Origin: Natribaculum luteum | GTDB taxonomy: Archaea > Halobacteriota > Halobacteria > Halobacteriales > Natrialbaceae | Direction: 5' to 3' | Assembly: GCF_023008545.1 (NCBI RefSeq) | Contig: NZ_CP095397.1 | Coordinates: 1,302,001-1,366,000, forward strand | Length of the DNA: 64,000 bases | In this document: positions 17,086-24,488 of the stretch, in pieces | Layout: every line of letters begins with the position of its first letter | Position numbering within the stretch: the first letter of the stretch is position 1 | Program-made: the position numbers and the translations under genes | The notes under the pieces: model-generated | What the model was told of the DNA's origin: nothing | The model's input: only the letters and a program-made list of their open reading frames with translations | Database searches by the model: none

Positions 17086-17317
17086 CTGCCTATCCTGTTC
17101 GGTGGATTTCGTCAGGCCCAACTCACCATCGGTTCACTATCCGTTCGGTAGTTAGCAACGATTACAATCACAGAAGCGCCAATCTGTGCGAGGTAGGTGA
17201 AGGTATGCCGAGAGTGAGGTTATAGAAGAACATCTATGGCGGCAATGGCTGAAATTTTGCCCCTAGCCGTCCACTTCAGACGGTCATAGATAATACCGTG
17301 GTCACAAGAGAATGTTG

Positions 17318-17764
17318 TCATAACATCCCCGATCCGCATCCGGCCATGTATACCGGGATAATCACCGTCAACACACCAATCGTGTATCGGATACCCTTAT
17401 GATAGGGCATCACGACATTCTGACCCTCGGAGAACCACATAAAAATGGTTGTGAGTGAGAAAAACGCCATACCGTACGTTTTCACCACGTTAGCGTACGG
17501 AAGACACATCGGTTCCACAGGTGATGCGTCCAGTAGTCCGATGATGAGGAATGCAGTACCGGTAAAATACCCGGCCAACACTACTCGTCGATAATTCTCG
17601 GGGGACGGTTCATCGACCTCCCCCGCAATAGGCGGTAAATCAGGCTCCCAAGGGAACCACGATCGAGACAACAACCGTGGACTAAGCCATTCGGACCAGA
17701 AATCATATCCAAGTGTAAGGGCGAAGAGACTTACTCCGATCCATACCAGCAGCCCTACCATCAA
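17318..17764 (-). CDS. Four-helix membrane protein of the peptidase cassette
   Basis: 148 residues with about four transmembrane segments: GLLVWIGVSLFALTLGY (1), VVLAGYFTGTAFLIIGLL (2), YGMAFFSLTTIFMWF (3) and YTIGVLTVIIPVYMAGCG (4). A Pro/Trp-rich loop (about 30-60) separates the first two. No transporter or enzyme signature is seen. It starts 6 bases after the stop of the 345-residue gene, so it is the last gene of a three-gene operon headed by a predicted cysteine peptidase. Effector pore, membrane anchor and immunity protein are all possible; the sequence does not decide. Confidence 0.7.
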   Translation of the reverse strand: MMVGLLVWIGVSLFALTLGYDFWSEWLSPRLLSRSWFPWEPDLPPIAGEVDEPSPENYRRVVLAGYFTGTAFLIIGLLDASPVEPMCLPYANVVKTYGMAFFSLTTIFMWFSEGQNVVMPYHKGIRYTIGVLTVIIPVYMAGCGSGML

Positions 17765-17770
17765 TCAAGA

Positions 17771-18808
17771 TTAGTCCGACATTCCACCGAGCGTTTGTTG
17801 TTCGCTCAGCGAGGGGCTAAACAGCTCCGTCACAGGACCCAATTGATCCGCACTGGCTTTCAGGCGAGTGAACGTAGTCTCATCGCCAACCCAATACCGT
17901 TCTCCATTTTGGTAGACGTAATCTAGAACACCAACGTCCTCCAGTTGGACGAGATACCGGGACATTTTGAACAACTTCTTCCGGCGTTCCCGGCCATCGT
18001 ACTCGGCTTTAATCCCATCACGCAAATCCTCCTCCTTGACGACCGGAAGGTTATCAAGCTCAAGGGCACGCCGGTAGTAATACCCGGCGAGAGCCAGATA
18101 TGGTCCGAGTGTTCGCTTGATCATCTTAAATTCACCAACATTGTGTTCGAAGTACCGACCAAGCGCCGCATTGAGTTCGTCCTGATGGGATTCTATCTGG
18201 TGGCCCTTGAACTGGTTTTTTTCTTGGATAGTGTTCAGGACGTCACCACTTCGGAGAACGACATCCCCGCGTTTCAGCAGATCTAACTCAACCAGACTAT
18301 CGATGTACTTCTGGTACTTCTCCCCATCTTCGTAGCTATCCATCGTCTTGATTGCATCAACCTCAATTTCGCCGTTCAGGATTACCTCAGAGAGGAGGTC
18401 TTGAATGGGTGCATACTGATTTTCGGGGAACGGAAGATGCGAAAGGCTACTGCCAGATGCACGAACCAATGCCTTCTGTACTGCTTGGTTCAGTTCCTTT
18501 TCGTAGTCCTCCAACTCACTTTTTACCTGACTCGATGTTGGGTAATCAACTTCTTTCGAGTTCGCATCGACAGTGACTTCCCCAACATGGATCGGATCTA
18601 GGAATCGGAGATCGACTGCATCCTCCTTGTCCTCGTCAAGTATAAGCTTCGGCGACCGGAGGATAATAGGGAACGAGTACTCAAGGTCATCTCCATCGAA
18701 GTCACCAGAGTTCAGACGGAGATACGTACCAAGGTTGAAACGGATGGCTTCCATCGCTAGACGGCGTGCTTCATCCTTGCTCACGGACGTACTTTCCTTG
18801 GTACTCAT
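17771..18808 (-). CDS. Uncharacterised 345-residue protein of the peptidase cassette
   Basis: I do not recognise this family. The N-terminal ~100 residues are acidic alpha/beta: helix EARRLAMEAIRFNLGTYLRL, then strands including HVGEVTVDANSKEVDYP, which faintly recalls PepSY-like modules. Residues ~100-200 are helical. The C-terminal part (about 225-325) reads as one or two winged-helix-like units (LFKMSRYLVQLEDVGVLDYV, then NGERYWVGDETTF). No transmembrane segment or catalytic motif is evident. Its ATG overlaps the stop of the peptidase gene (ATGA), and the membrane protein follows after 6 bases, so the three products are probably made together. It could be the sensor or the protease substrate of the system. 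Confidence 0.7.
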   Translation of the reverse strand: MSTKESTSVSKDEARRLAMEAIRFNLGTYLRLNSGDFDGDDLEYSFPIILRSPKLILDEDKEDAVDLRFLDPIHVGEVTVDANSKEVDYPTSSQVKSELEDYEKELNQAVQKALVRASGSSLSHLPFPENQYAPIQDLLSEVILNGEIEVDAIKTMDSYEDGEKYQKYIDSLVELDLLKRGDVVLRSGDVLNTIQEKNQFKGHQIESHQDELNAALGRYFEHNVGEFKMIKRTLGPYLALAGYYYRRALELDNLPVVKEEDLRDGIKAEYDGRERRKKLFKMSRYLVQLEDVGVLDYVYQNGERYWVGDETTFTRLKASADQLGPVTELFSPSLSEQQTLGGMSD

Positions 18809-19410
18809 AGTTCGTCCCTCCGTGTGGGTTCCAGTCCGTCTGACAATCTAACTGCTATTGACGTATTAAACTCTGGGTCCCAAGCTTCTTCTAGCTTTCC
18901 TATTTCCATCGTTGTTGTCCCTTCCACAAGCGGGTCCTCTATGGTAATATGCGAGTCACCAACACCAGATACGATAACAGCATGTACAGGACCCTCACCT
19001 CGATTCCCAGTTTTGAGTAGAACACGATCAACCATAATAATCGTTGGGAGAAGTTGATTTAATCCTTCGTTGGCGAACTCATCAACGCTTTGTGGAAGCC
19101 CGTTATATCGGTACTCAAGGTGGAATTTCAAGCTAGAGATTTCAGTGGCGAGTTCAGTGAGTGGTTCCTGACCAACGTTTTCCCAACCCAAGTCGCCGAT
19201 CTCAAGGTAGTCTCGAATCAAGTCCAACTTGGGTGGGTTTGTTTTTGCACGAACGTCCTTGTCGGGGTACTCGTTAGCAACGTAGTGGGCCACCATCCAT
19301 AGGGCATAGCAGATACACTCGGGCGCATCCTGCGCCTGTCGATGACTCGGCATACGGAGAACATCGTACTCGCGTCCTCCGGGGTTAGCCATAATCGGGT
19401 TTCCTACCAT
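18805..19410 (-). CDS. Predicted papain-like C39-type cysteine peptidase
   Basis: 201 residues from the ATG at 19410, chosen because GGAGGG lies about 8 bases upstream. A longer GTG start (19434) and a shorter ATG (19392) are possible. SHRQAQDAPECICYALWM (about 22-39) has the Gln-then-Cys helix start of C39/papain-like peptidases (Cys 32 or 34). PVHAVIVSGVGDSHITIEDP gives the catalytic His and an Asp. Length and layout match stand-alone C39-like domains known from bacteriocin processing and some toxin systems. No signal peptide is seen, so it acts in the cytoplasm. It leads a tightly coupled three-gene operon between two recombination-repeat clusters. Fold assignment is by motif only. Confidence 0.65.
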   Translation of the reverse strand: MVGNPIMANPGGREYDVLRMPSHRQAQDAPECICYALWMVAHYVANEYPDKDVRAKTNPPKLDLIRDYLEIGDLGWENVGQEPLTELATEISSLKFHLEYRYNGLPQSVDEFANEGLNQLLPTIIMVDRVLLKTGNRGEGPVHAVIVSGVGDSHITIEDPLVEGTTTMEIGKLEEAWDPEFNTSIAVRLSDGLEPTRRDEL

Positions 19411-19536
19411 CAGGACCCTCCATTCTTCGCACACACGATTGGTCTGAAATAGAGATGCTCACCTCTAGTACTTCAATCACTAGGCTTCCAGTGCGAAAAC
19501 GAACAGTGTTCGCTTCCGAGAAGAGGCTAGCCGTAT

Positions 19537-19740
19537 CTATGCTCCCTTAACCAACCGGTCAAACTGATGGGGCGGGATGGCCCCACGAGCGGCGTGGCCG
19601 TCGTAGGCGAACGTCGGGATGCCCGTGACGCCCCGTTCTTTGGCCTCTTCGAAGCGCTGTTTCATCTCTTCCTCCAGTTGGTCGTCGCCGATTGCATCGT
19701 ACACTTCGGTTTCTGGCACGTCAACACCGCTTCCTGATGC
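19537..19740 (-). pseudogene. C-terminal fragment of a FrnE/DsbA-family thioredoxin-fold oxidoreductase
   Basis: The frame ending at 19537 encodes the last ~65 residues of a DsbA-like (FrnE) protein: EEEMKQRFEEAKERGVTGIP, then TFAYDGHAARGAIPPHQFDR. This is the conserved cis-Pro region and C-terminal helix of that family. The N-terminal ~150 residues, with the CxxC active site, are absent. Homology stops near 19740, where the recombination repeats begin. The gene was therefore cut, or captured in part, by a recombination event. The missing half is not elsewhere in this window. A GTG at 19719 could start a 60-residue peptide, but it would not be a functional oxidoreductase. Confidence 0.75.
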
Positions 19741-19750
19741 GAATCTAAAC

Positions 19751-19940
19751 TCGAAACGAGGGGTGTGGCCATGGACGTTACACTTACAACGGAGGTTCCT
19801 AAGTCAGCAAAATGATATGGGCGTATATCTATATCTTAACTACTGAAGCGCCGTTTTACACTTACAATCTGGAGGGTGGCGGTACAAGTCGCTCATTCAA
19901 AACGAGGGGTGTTGACGCCCCTCGTTTTGAATGAGCGAAC
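19751..19940. repeat. Recombination-site repeat cluster R2
   Basis: Second copy of the R1 repeats. CGAAACGAGGGGTGTGGCC (19752-19770) matches 16365-16385 as a direct repeat. TTACACTTACAA boxes lie at 19778-19789 and 19855-19867. GGTTCCTAAGTCA, ATGATATGGGC and ACAATCTGGAGGGTG blocks occur in the same order as in R1. The cluster ends in a perfect inverted repeat (19889-19938). It separates the broken oxidoreductase gene from the full-length integrase, whose stop codon lies about 40 bases further on. Confidence 0.75.
19889..19938. repeat. Perfect 21-bp inverted repeat with 8-bp spacer, candidate recombinase core site
   Basis: Left arm 19889-19909 (TCGCTCATTCAAAAC plus GAGGGG) and right arm 19918-19938 are exact reverse complements, separated by TGTTGACG. 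Two inverted arms around a 6-8 bp spacer form the classical layout of a tyrosine-recombinase core site. It lies 42 bases from the 3' end of the integrase. A transcription terminator or head-to-head element ends are the alternatives. Confidence 0.65.
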
Positions 19941-19979
19941 ACTCAAAGGCCGATATAGCATGCAAAACACCGTCTGCAG

Positions 19980-20987
19980 TTATTCTGGAACAAACCGGTG
20001 TGCTTGTTCAACCCCCGCCCGTTCATCATGGTCCACATACCGCTTCTCTGTAATATCAACCGATGAATGCCCCATCTGTTTACTCAACTCCCAGATACCC
20101 ATATCCGTCTCGTTCGCCATATAGGTTCCATACCCCTTCCGAAGACTGTGAGCCGTGATTTTCCACCGCTCGCCACCGTTCGCATCAACGTAATCCACCT
20201 CGTTAATCCCGGCTTCAATCGCCGCATCACGAACGATCTCGTTGATACGCTCCCCCCGAACCTTACCGCCGCGTTCCCCAACCAATAGAGTCTCCCTGTT
20301 ATTACGATTGAGAGCGTCACGGTCTCCGCCGTCAATCCAGCGTGACAGATACCCGTCCAAGCTAGGGTGGTACGCAACAACACGAGGCTTCCCATTCTTC
20401 GCAACCTCCGGTCGAATACGGACTTCCCGGCGGCTACGATCGATGTCATCCAGTAGTAGCTCAGCCAACTCCCCGCGACGCATCCCCGTCTGCCACAGAA
20501 TCCGGACTATCAGACGGTCACGCTTTGCATGACGAACCACATTCCGTTCAATCAAATCAACTTCCTCTGGCGTCACAGCACGTTTCTCGCCCGGATCCAG
20601 ATGTCGTGATTGCTCCGTCGTCTTGGACAATCCATGGTCCCCTCGCCACTTCTCTAGCGGGTTCTCATCCGCCAAATCTGCACGAATCAAGAACTCGTAG
20701 AGGTTATGGATGCGGTCATACCGGTATCTCGGGGTAGTCCCGTTGAACTGATTATCAAGGTCATCGATGAGGTCCAAAATGTCGACCGGAGACACATCTG
20801 CAGGCCGATCAAACTCGTTGTCGTCCAACCAATGATCGAACCAGCGCACGTCTTGCAGATACGATGTCAGCGACGATGTGCTGTTCTTCTCGTCGTCTGC
20901 ATCGTCCGTTTGCGATTTCAAACGTTTCGCATACCGACGTAGCCCCGGTCGACAGTCCTCAATGTCGCGGTATTGCTGTGGCGGCAT
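19980..20987 (-). CDS. Full-length tyrosine recombinase / integrase
   Basis: 335 residues. An N-terminal SAM-like core-binding domain (about 35-115, SLTSYLQDVRWFDHWLDD) is followed by the catalytic domain with R170 (QTGMRRGEL), H280 and R283 (HSLRKGYG), H307 (MGHSSVD) and Y317 (KRYVDHD). The residue after the second Arg is Lys rather than the more usual His, while its truncated paralogue at 16462 has His. The ATG overlaps the stop of the upstream ribbon-helix-helix gene (20987), so the two are co-translated. Repeats just downstream are its likely attachment sites. It is the probable driver of integration at this locus. Confidence 0.92.
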   Translation of the reverse strand: MPPQQYRDIEDCRPGLRRYAKRLKSQTDDADDEKNSTSSLTSYLQDVRWFDHWLDDNEFDRPADVSPVDILDLIDDLDNQFNGTTPRYRYDRIHNLYEFLIRADLADENPLEKWRGDHGLSKTTEQSRHLDPGEKRAVTPEEVDLIERNVVRHAKRDRLIVRILWQTGMRRGELAELLLDDIDRSRREVRIRPEVAKNGKPRVVAYHPSLDGYLSRWIDGGDRDALNRNNRETLLVGERGGKVRGERINEIVRDAAIEAGINEVDYVDANGGERWKITAHSLRKGYGTYMANETDMGIWELSKQMGHSSVDITEKRYVDHDERAGVEQAHRFVPE

Positions 20988-21628
20988 TACTTCGCCCTCC
21001 GGTAGTACCGCCGAAGAATTACGTCGTCAGAGTCCATGTTGCCCCGAATACGAGGCTTGTAATCGTACACGTCCACATCCTTGTACGTTGCACGACAGTA
21101 CGACAATGCACGACGCACATCGTCTGGAGACGCATCGAGATATTCCGTCCATGCCTTCGCATCCCCCCATTTCTGGGCATCATAGACGTTCGTCACCGGA
21201 TCGCGTCGCTCCTCAATTTCAACGTGATCAGGGGCCTCACCCTCCACTCCGGGAAGTTCCGATTTTCCGACGCCGGGAAGGGTAGTCCCCCAATCCTTCG
21301 GGTCGTCAACGATGGCAAGGTTGTCGTAGATTTCGACAGCAAGCGAACCGACATCAGACGGGTCGCTCAGGCTGTCTTTGACGACCTCCATGTCATCACG
21401 GATGTCGCTGATTGCACGTTTTGTGGTTTCAAGTGATGCTTCGAAGAGGCCCTTGATTTCGTCTGTATTGATGTCGTTTGCGTTATTGTCCGACATTTCA
21501 CGGTATACTGACTTCCGACAAAGGTCGGACAAGTCGCTGAACTCTGTTGATTTCTTTGCGTACTCTTTGAATTTGGCCTTCTCATCTTCTGAAACCCAGA
21601 AGTTGATTTTGGTTCGTCCGTCTCGCAT
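20987..21628 (-). CDS. Ribbon-helix-helix-like protein co-expressed with the integrase
   Basis: 213 residues. The start MRDGRTKINFWVSEDEKAKF and the following helix with FSDLSDLCRKSVYRE resemble a ribbon-helix-helix DNA-binding domain. A predicted coiled segment follows (about 60-95, FEASLETTKRAISDIRDDME). The C-terminal half ends in a basic tail (DVILRRYYRRAK) and may be another DNA-binding unit. Its stop overlaps the integrase start. Such a gene ahead of an integrase is usual in haloarchaeal integrative elements and could be a recombination directionality factor or repressor. Direct repeats suited to autoregulation lie just upstream. Confidence 0.7.
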   Translation of the reverse strand: MRDGRTKINFWVSEDEKAKFKEYAKKSTEFSDLSDLCRKSVYREMSDNNANDINTDEIKGLFEASLETTKRAISDIRDDMEVVKDSLSDPSDVGSLAVEIYDNLAIVDDPKDWGTTLPGVGKSELPGVEGEAPDHVEIEERRDPVTNVYDAQKWGDAKAWTEYLDASPDDVRRALSYCRATYKDVDVYDYKPRIRGNMDSDDVILRRYYRRAK

Positions 21629-21659
21629 AGGGCCAACTACCGACCCACCCTATATGTAA

Positions 21660-21681
21660 GTTGTACATATGTTGTAAATGA
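21660..21681. promoter_or_regulatory. Tandem 11-bp direct repeats, candidate operator
   Basis: GTTGTACATAT (21660-21670) is followed at once by GTTGTAAATGA (21671-21681). This is a tandem repeat with a one-helical-turn period, 30-50 bases upstream of the ribbon-helix-helix gene start at 21628. Such spacing is typical of operators bound by cooperative ribbon-helix-helix dimers. An AT-rich TATATGTAA just before it could be the TATA box. Confidence 0.4.
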
Positions 21682-21872
21682 GAACCGCGTCATCTAGAGG
21701 GACGCCCACGACTCGTCCGACCGAGGGGCGGGTCCGTCGCATCCGTCGACGCACTAGTCGACCCACCGATATTTTTCACGCACACCCTCTCGAGGGGTAC
21801 GTCTCTCGTTTGACTCTCGTTTCGACGATCGCGCCACGGCCCTTATCGGCAGCGCCACCCAATCCTCGAGCG

Positions 21873-22301
21873 ATGGACAGACGGACGTTCGTCGCCGGCG
21901 TGTCGTCGCTTTCGCTCGCCGGTTGTCTGTCGTCGGACGACGCCGACCCCGACCCCGACCCCGAGGCTCGACTGTTCGTTCGCAACCAGGAGTGTCTGGG
22001 CGAGACGAGCGTCGAGGAGGCAAACCAGGTGTGGGTCGACGAACGAGACGGCGAGCGGCTCGTCGTCTCGGGGCAGCTCACCGACGGGGGGTCACGCCAG
22101 ACGGCCGAACTGAGTTCCGTCGAACTGTCCGGAAGCGACCTCTACGTCTCCGTTGGGACGACGACGGACACGAGCTGTTCGCTCGACAGCAACTGTCCGG
22201 TCCTGATCACGTACACGATCAAGATCGATCTCGGGACGGACATCGACGCCGTCGACGACGTGCTCGTCTATCACAGTGGCCGGCAGGTCTCGCCGTCCTG
22301 A
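21873..22301 (+). CDS. Predicted exported lipoprotein
   Basis: 142 residues from the ATG at 21873; the frame opens earlier but only this start gives a signal peptide. MDRRTFVAGVSSLSLAGC carries a twin-arginine motif (DRRTFV) and a lipobox (LAGC), so it is Tat-exported and lipid-anchored. An Asp/Pro-rich spacer follows, then a beta-rich domain with four Cys (QECLGE; SCSLDSNCP) that could form disulfides. The family is unknown to me. It is the first gene of the high-GC chromosomal part. Confidence 0.8.
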   Translation: MDRRTFVAGVSSLSLAGCLSSDDADPDPDPEARLFVRNQECLGETSVEEANQVWVDERDGERLVVSGQLTDGGSRQTAELSSVELSGSDLYVSVGTTTDTSCSLDSNCPVLITYTIKIDLGTDIDAVDDVLVYHSGRQVSPS

Positions 22302-22638
22302 TCGCCAAACAGGTGTGCCGCCAGAACGCCGTCCGTTCGACAGTTACCTGTCACGGCGTACGAACGTCTTACAGTTTTCGCAGTCGAAGATTACACGTCG
22401 ACAAACGGGTGTGGTGGCACCTACTGGCCGTCACGTCGCTCGATGCTGGCGACGATGACCTGCCAACGCCGTATTCGACTGACCTCGGATGGAGGTGTAC
22501 AAGTGGTCGCATACCAGAACGTCACCGTCATGTACTAAATGATATTTTCACACATAGCGTATGAATGGAGAACGTAGAGCAACAAAAGGGGATAATACTA
22601 ATGGAACCAATTGTAGTTGGTTCGTGGCAGTATCGAAG
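22302..22638. other. Intergenic, no gene supported
   Basis: 337 bases. The frames crossing it lack haloarchaeal codon character. An AT-rich stretch near 22539-22558 (AATGATATTTTCACACATAG) may hold the methyltransferase promoter. Confidence 0.4.
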
Positions 22639-23427
22639 ATGAACGAACTAGAAGTAGAGCAGTACTTCGACACGACGTCGGAGACGTACACGCGAAAGCG
22701 AGACATCGACGAGATCGAATCGTGGCCACTTTTCGACGAGTTTCTCGAGGAGGCGAGCACCGAGGGGGATCGGCTGTTAGAGATCGGATGCGGTGACGGA
22801 CTCTTACCCGAGTACGCACTCGAGTACACCGACGTTACGGAGGCACACGGACTGGACATCTCGACGGAGATGCTTCCCGACGACGGACGGGCCCAGTACC
22901 TGAACGCGTCGGCGACGGATCTGCCGCTACCGTTCGAGCCGGAGTCGTTCGACTTCGTCGTGTTGAGTGACGTCCTCCACCACCTCGTGGGAGATCGCCG
23001 ATCCCAGTCGAAGCTGAAAGCCCAGGCTGCGTTGATCGAGGCGGCGAACCTCCTGAAAGAGGGCGGACATCTCGTCGTCAAAGACATTTCCTACCGGAGT
23101 CCGGTCGGCCCCGACGAACTGACCTCGTGTGCGATCTTTTATGGACTCAAGTACTTCACCGGACTCGCCTCGGCGATCGACGACCAGGCCGCGCCCGGAC
23201 TGCTGGTTTCGTTTTATACGCAGGCCGAACTGGTCGAGATGCTCCAACAGGCAGGAACGACGATCACGAGAAAAGAGATCGACGTGAAAAAACAGCGGTC
23301 GGTTCCGAGGCGCGTTCTCATCGGTGAATCGGCCTGTATTCGACTGTACGCCAGGAAGAAACCGAGAACGACGGAGACAGAGCGGGCAGATGACGAAACC
23401 GCATCTCGTTCTCGCGTCACCGTCTAG
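22639..23427 (+). CDS. Class I SAM-dependent methyltransferase
   Basis: 262 residues from the ATG at 22639; an earlier in-frame ATG at 22561 adds 26 poorly supported residues. Motif I is LLEIGCGDGLLPEY, motif II GLDISTEMLP, and the post-II region FDFVVLSDVLHHLVGD is typical of the UbiE/Methyltransf_11 group acting on small molecules or lipids. The C-terminal half (SFYTQAELVEMLQQAGTTIT) completes the Rossmann-like fold. The substrate cannot be told, and the neighbouring kinase gene offers no clear pathway link. Confidence 0.85.
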   Translation: MNELEVEQYFDTTSETYTRKRDIDEIESWPLFDEFLEEASTEGDRLLEIGCGDGLLPEYALEYTDVTEAHGLDISTEMLPDDGRAQYLNASATDLPLPFEPESFDFVVLSDVLHHLVGDRRSQSKLKAQAALIEAANLLKEGGHLVVKDISYRSPVGPDELTSCAIFYGLKYFTGLASAIDDQAAPGLLVSFYTQAELVEMLQQAGTTITRKEIDVKKQRSVPRRVLIGESACIRLYARKKPRTTETERADDETASRSRVTV

Positions 23428-23486
23428 AACCTGCCAGCAGGGTAATAACATCACAGGTACCACAACGATCGACGTAAACTGTGTAC

Positions 23487-24431
23487 ATGACCGGCGTTCC
23501 CGAGGTAGTGGCGGTCGGCAGCGCACTTCTGGACGAACAGTACCTGGTCACGAACCTGCCGGAGCCCGACGGCGGCGCCTACGTGACCGAAGAATCGGAA
23601 GCGTTCGGCGGCGTCGCCGCCAACGTCGCCGTGGCGCTCTCGCGACTGGGTCGGACGACTGGAATCGTCGTGCGGCTGGGCAACGACGACACTGCCGACA
23701 CGGTCACGAAGAACCTCCGCGAGGAGGGTGTGGCGACCGATCGCGTCAGACAAAGCGAGGTCGAACGATCGACCTACTGCATGGTATTTCGCGATTCCGA
23801 CGGGCGACGGATGATCGTTACTGGCGGTGGCGCCGCAAAGCAGCTGACGCTGAACGCCGACGACGAAGAGTACCTCCGATCGGCCGAAGTCGTCTTCACG
23901 AACGGGTTCTGTCCAGATCGTGTCACGCGCAAGCTGTGTGAGCTCGCTGCAGACGGGGACATCCAGCTAGCGTTCGACCTCGCCAGTCCGCTCGAGGGAC
24001 TGGAAGGACGGGGGACCGAACGGAAGACGGTAGACGAGTTGCTGTCACACCTCGCGCTGTTTGTCGCCAACGGGCCGTCGATCAGGTCGTATCTGGGAGC
24101 CAGGGGGAGAGAAGCGGTCGATATCCTGCGCACCCGCGGCGTTCGTCGCGGGGCGTTGACCCGTGGAGAACACGGTGCGATACTCTGGGACGACGAGGAG
24201 GTCGTCGACGTACCGGCACTCGACGTCGACGTCGTGGACACCACAGGTGCAGGCGACGCGTTCGTGAGCGGACTGATTCACCGGTGGCTCCTCGAGAACG
24301 AGCCGGCCGACGTAGCCGGCCGTTTTGCGACCGCGGCAGGCAGCTACAACTGCACCAGAACGGGTGCCCGCGGAGGGATGACAGACGAAGACCGTATCGA
24401 GGCCGTTTTGAACGACCGCGTCGCCCACTAA
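23487..24431 (+). CDS. PfkB-family carbohydrate/nucleoside kinase
   Basis: 314 residues from the ATG at 23487, with a GTG two codons earlier. The N-terminal PfkB signature region is GGVAANVAVALSRLG (about 45-60). The C-terminal signature DTTGAGDAFVSGLIHRWL holds the anion hole and catalytic Asp. Length matches ribokinase-like enzymes, which phosphorylate a sugar or nucleoside with ATP. The substrate (ribose, fructose-phosphate, a nucleoside or another) cannot be decided from sequence or neighbours. Confidence 0.9.
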   Translation: MTGVPEVVAVGSALLDEQYLVTNLPEPDGGAYVTEESEAFGGVAANVAVALSRLGRTTGIVVRLGNDDTADTVTKNLREEGVATDRVRQSEVERSTYCMVFRDSDGRRMIVTGGGAAKQLTLNADDEEYLRSAEVVFTNGFCPDRVTRKLCELAADGDIQLAFDLASPLEGLEGRGTERKTVDELLSHLALFVANGPSIRSYLGARGREAVDILRTRGVRRGALTRGEHGAILWDDEEVVDVPALDVDVVDTTGAGDAFVSGLIHRWLLENEPADVAGRFATAAGSYNCTRTGARGGMTDEDRIEAVLNDRVAH

Positions 24432-24488
24432 CCCGAACTCGGTTGCACGCTGGCCAGCGAGACGTCCGCCGGTCGAATCGACGGTCGC

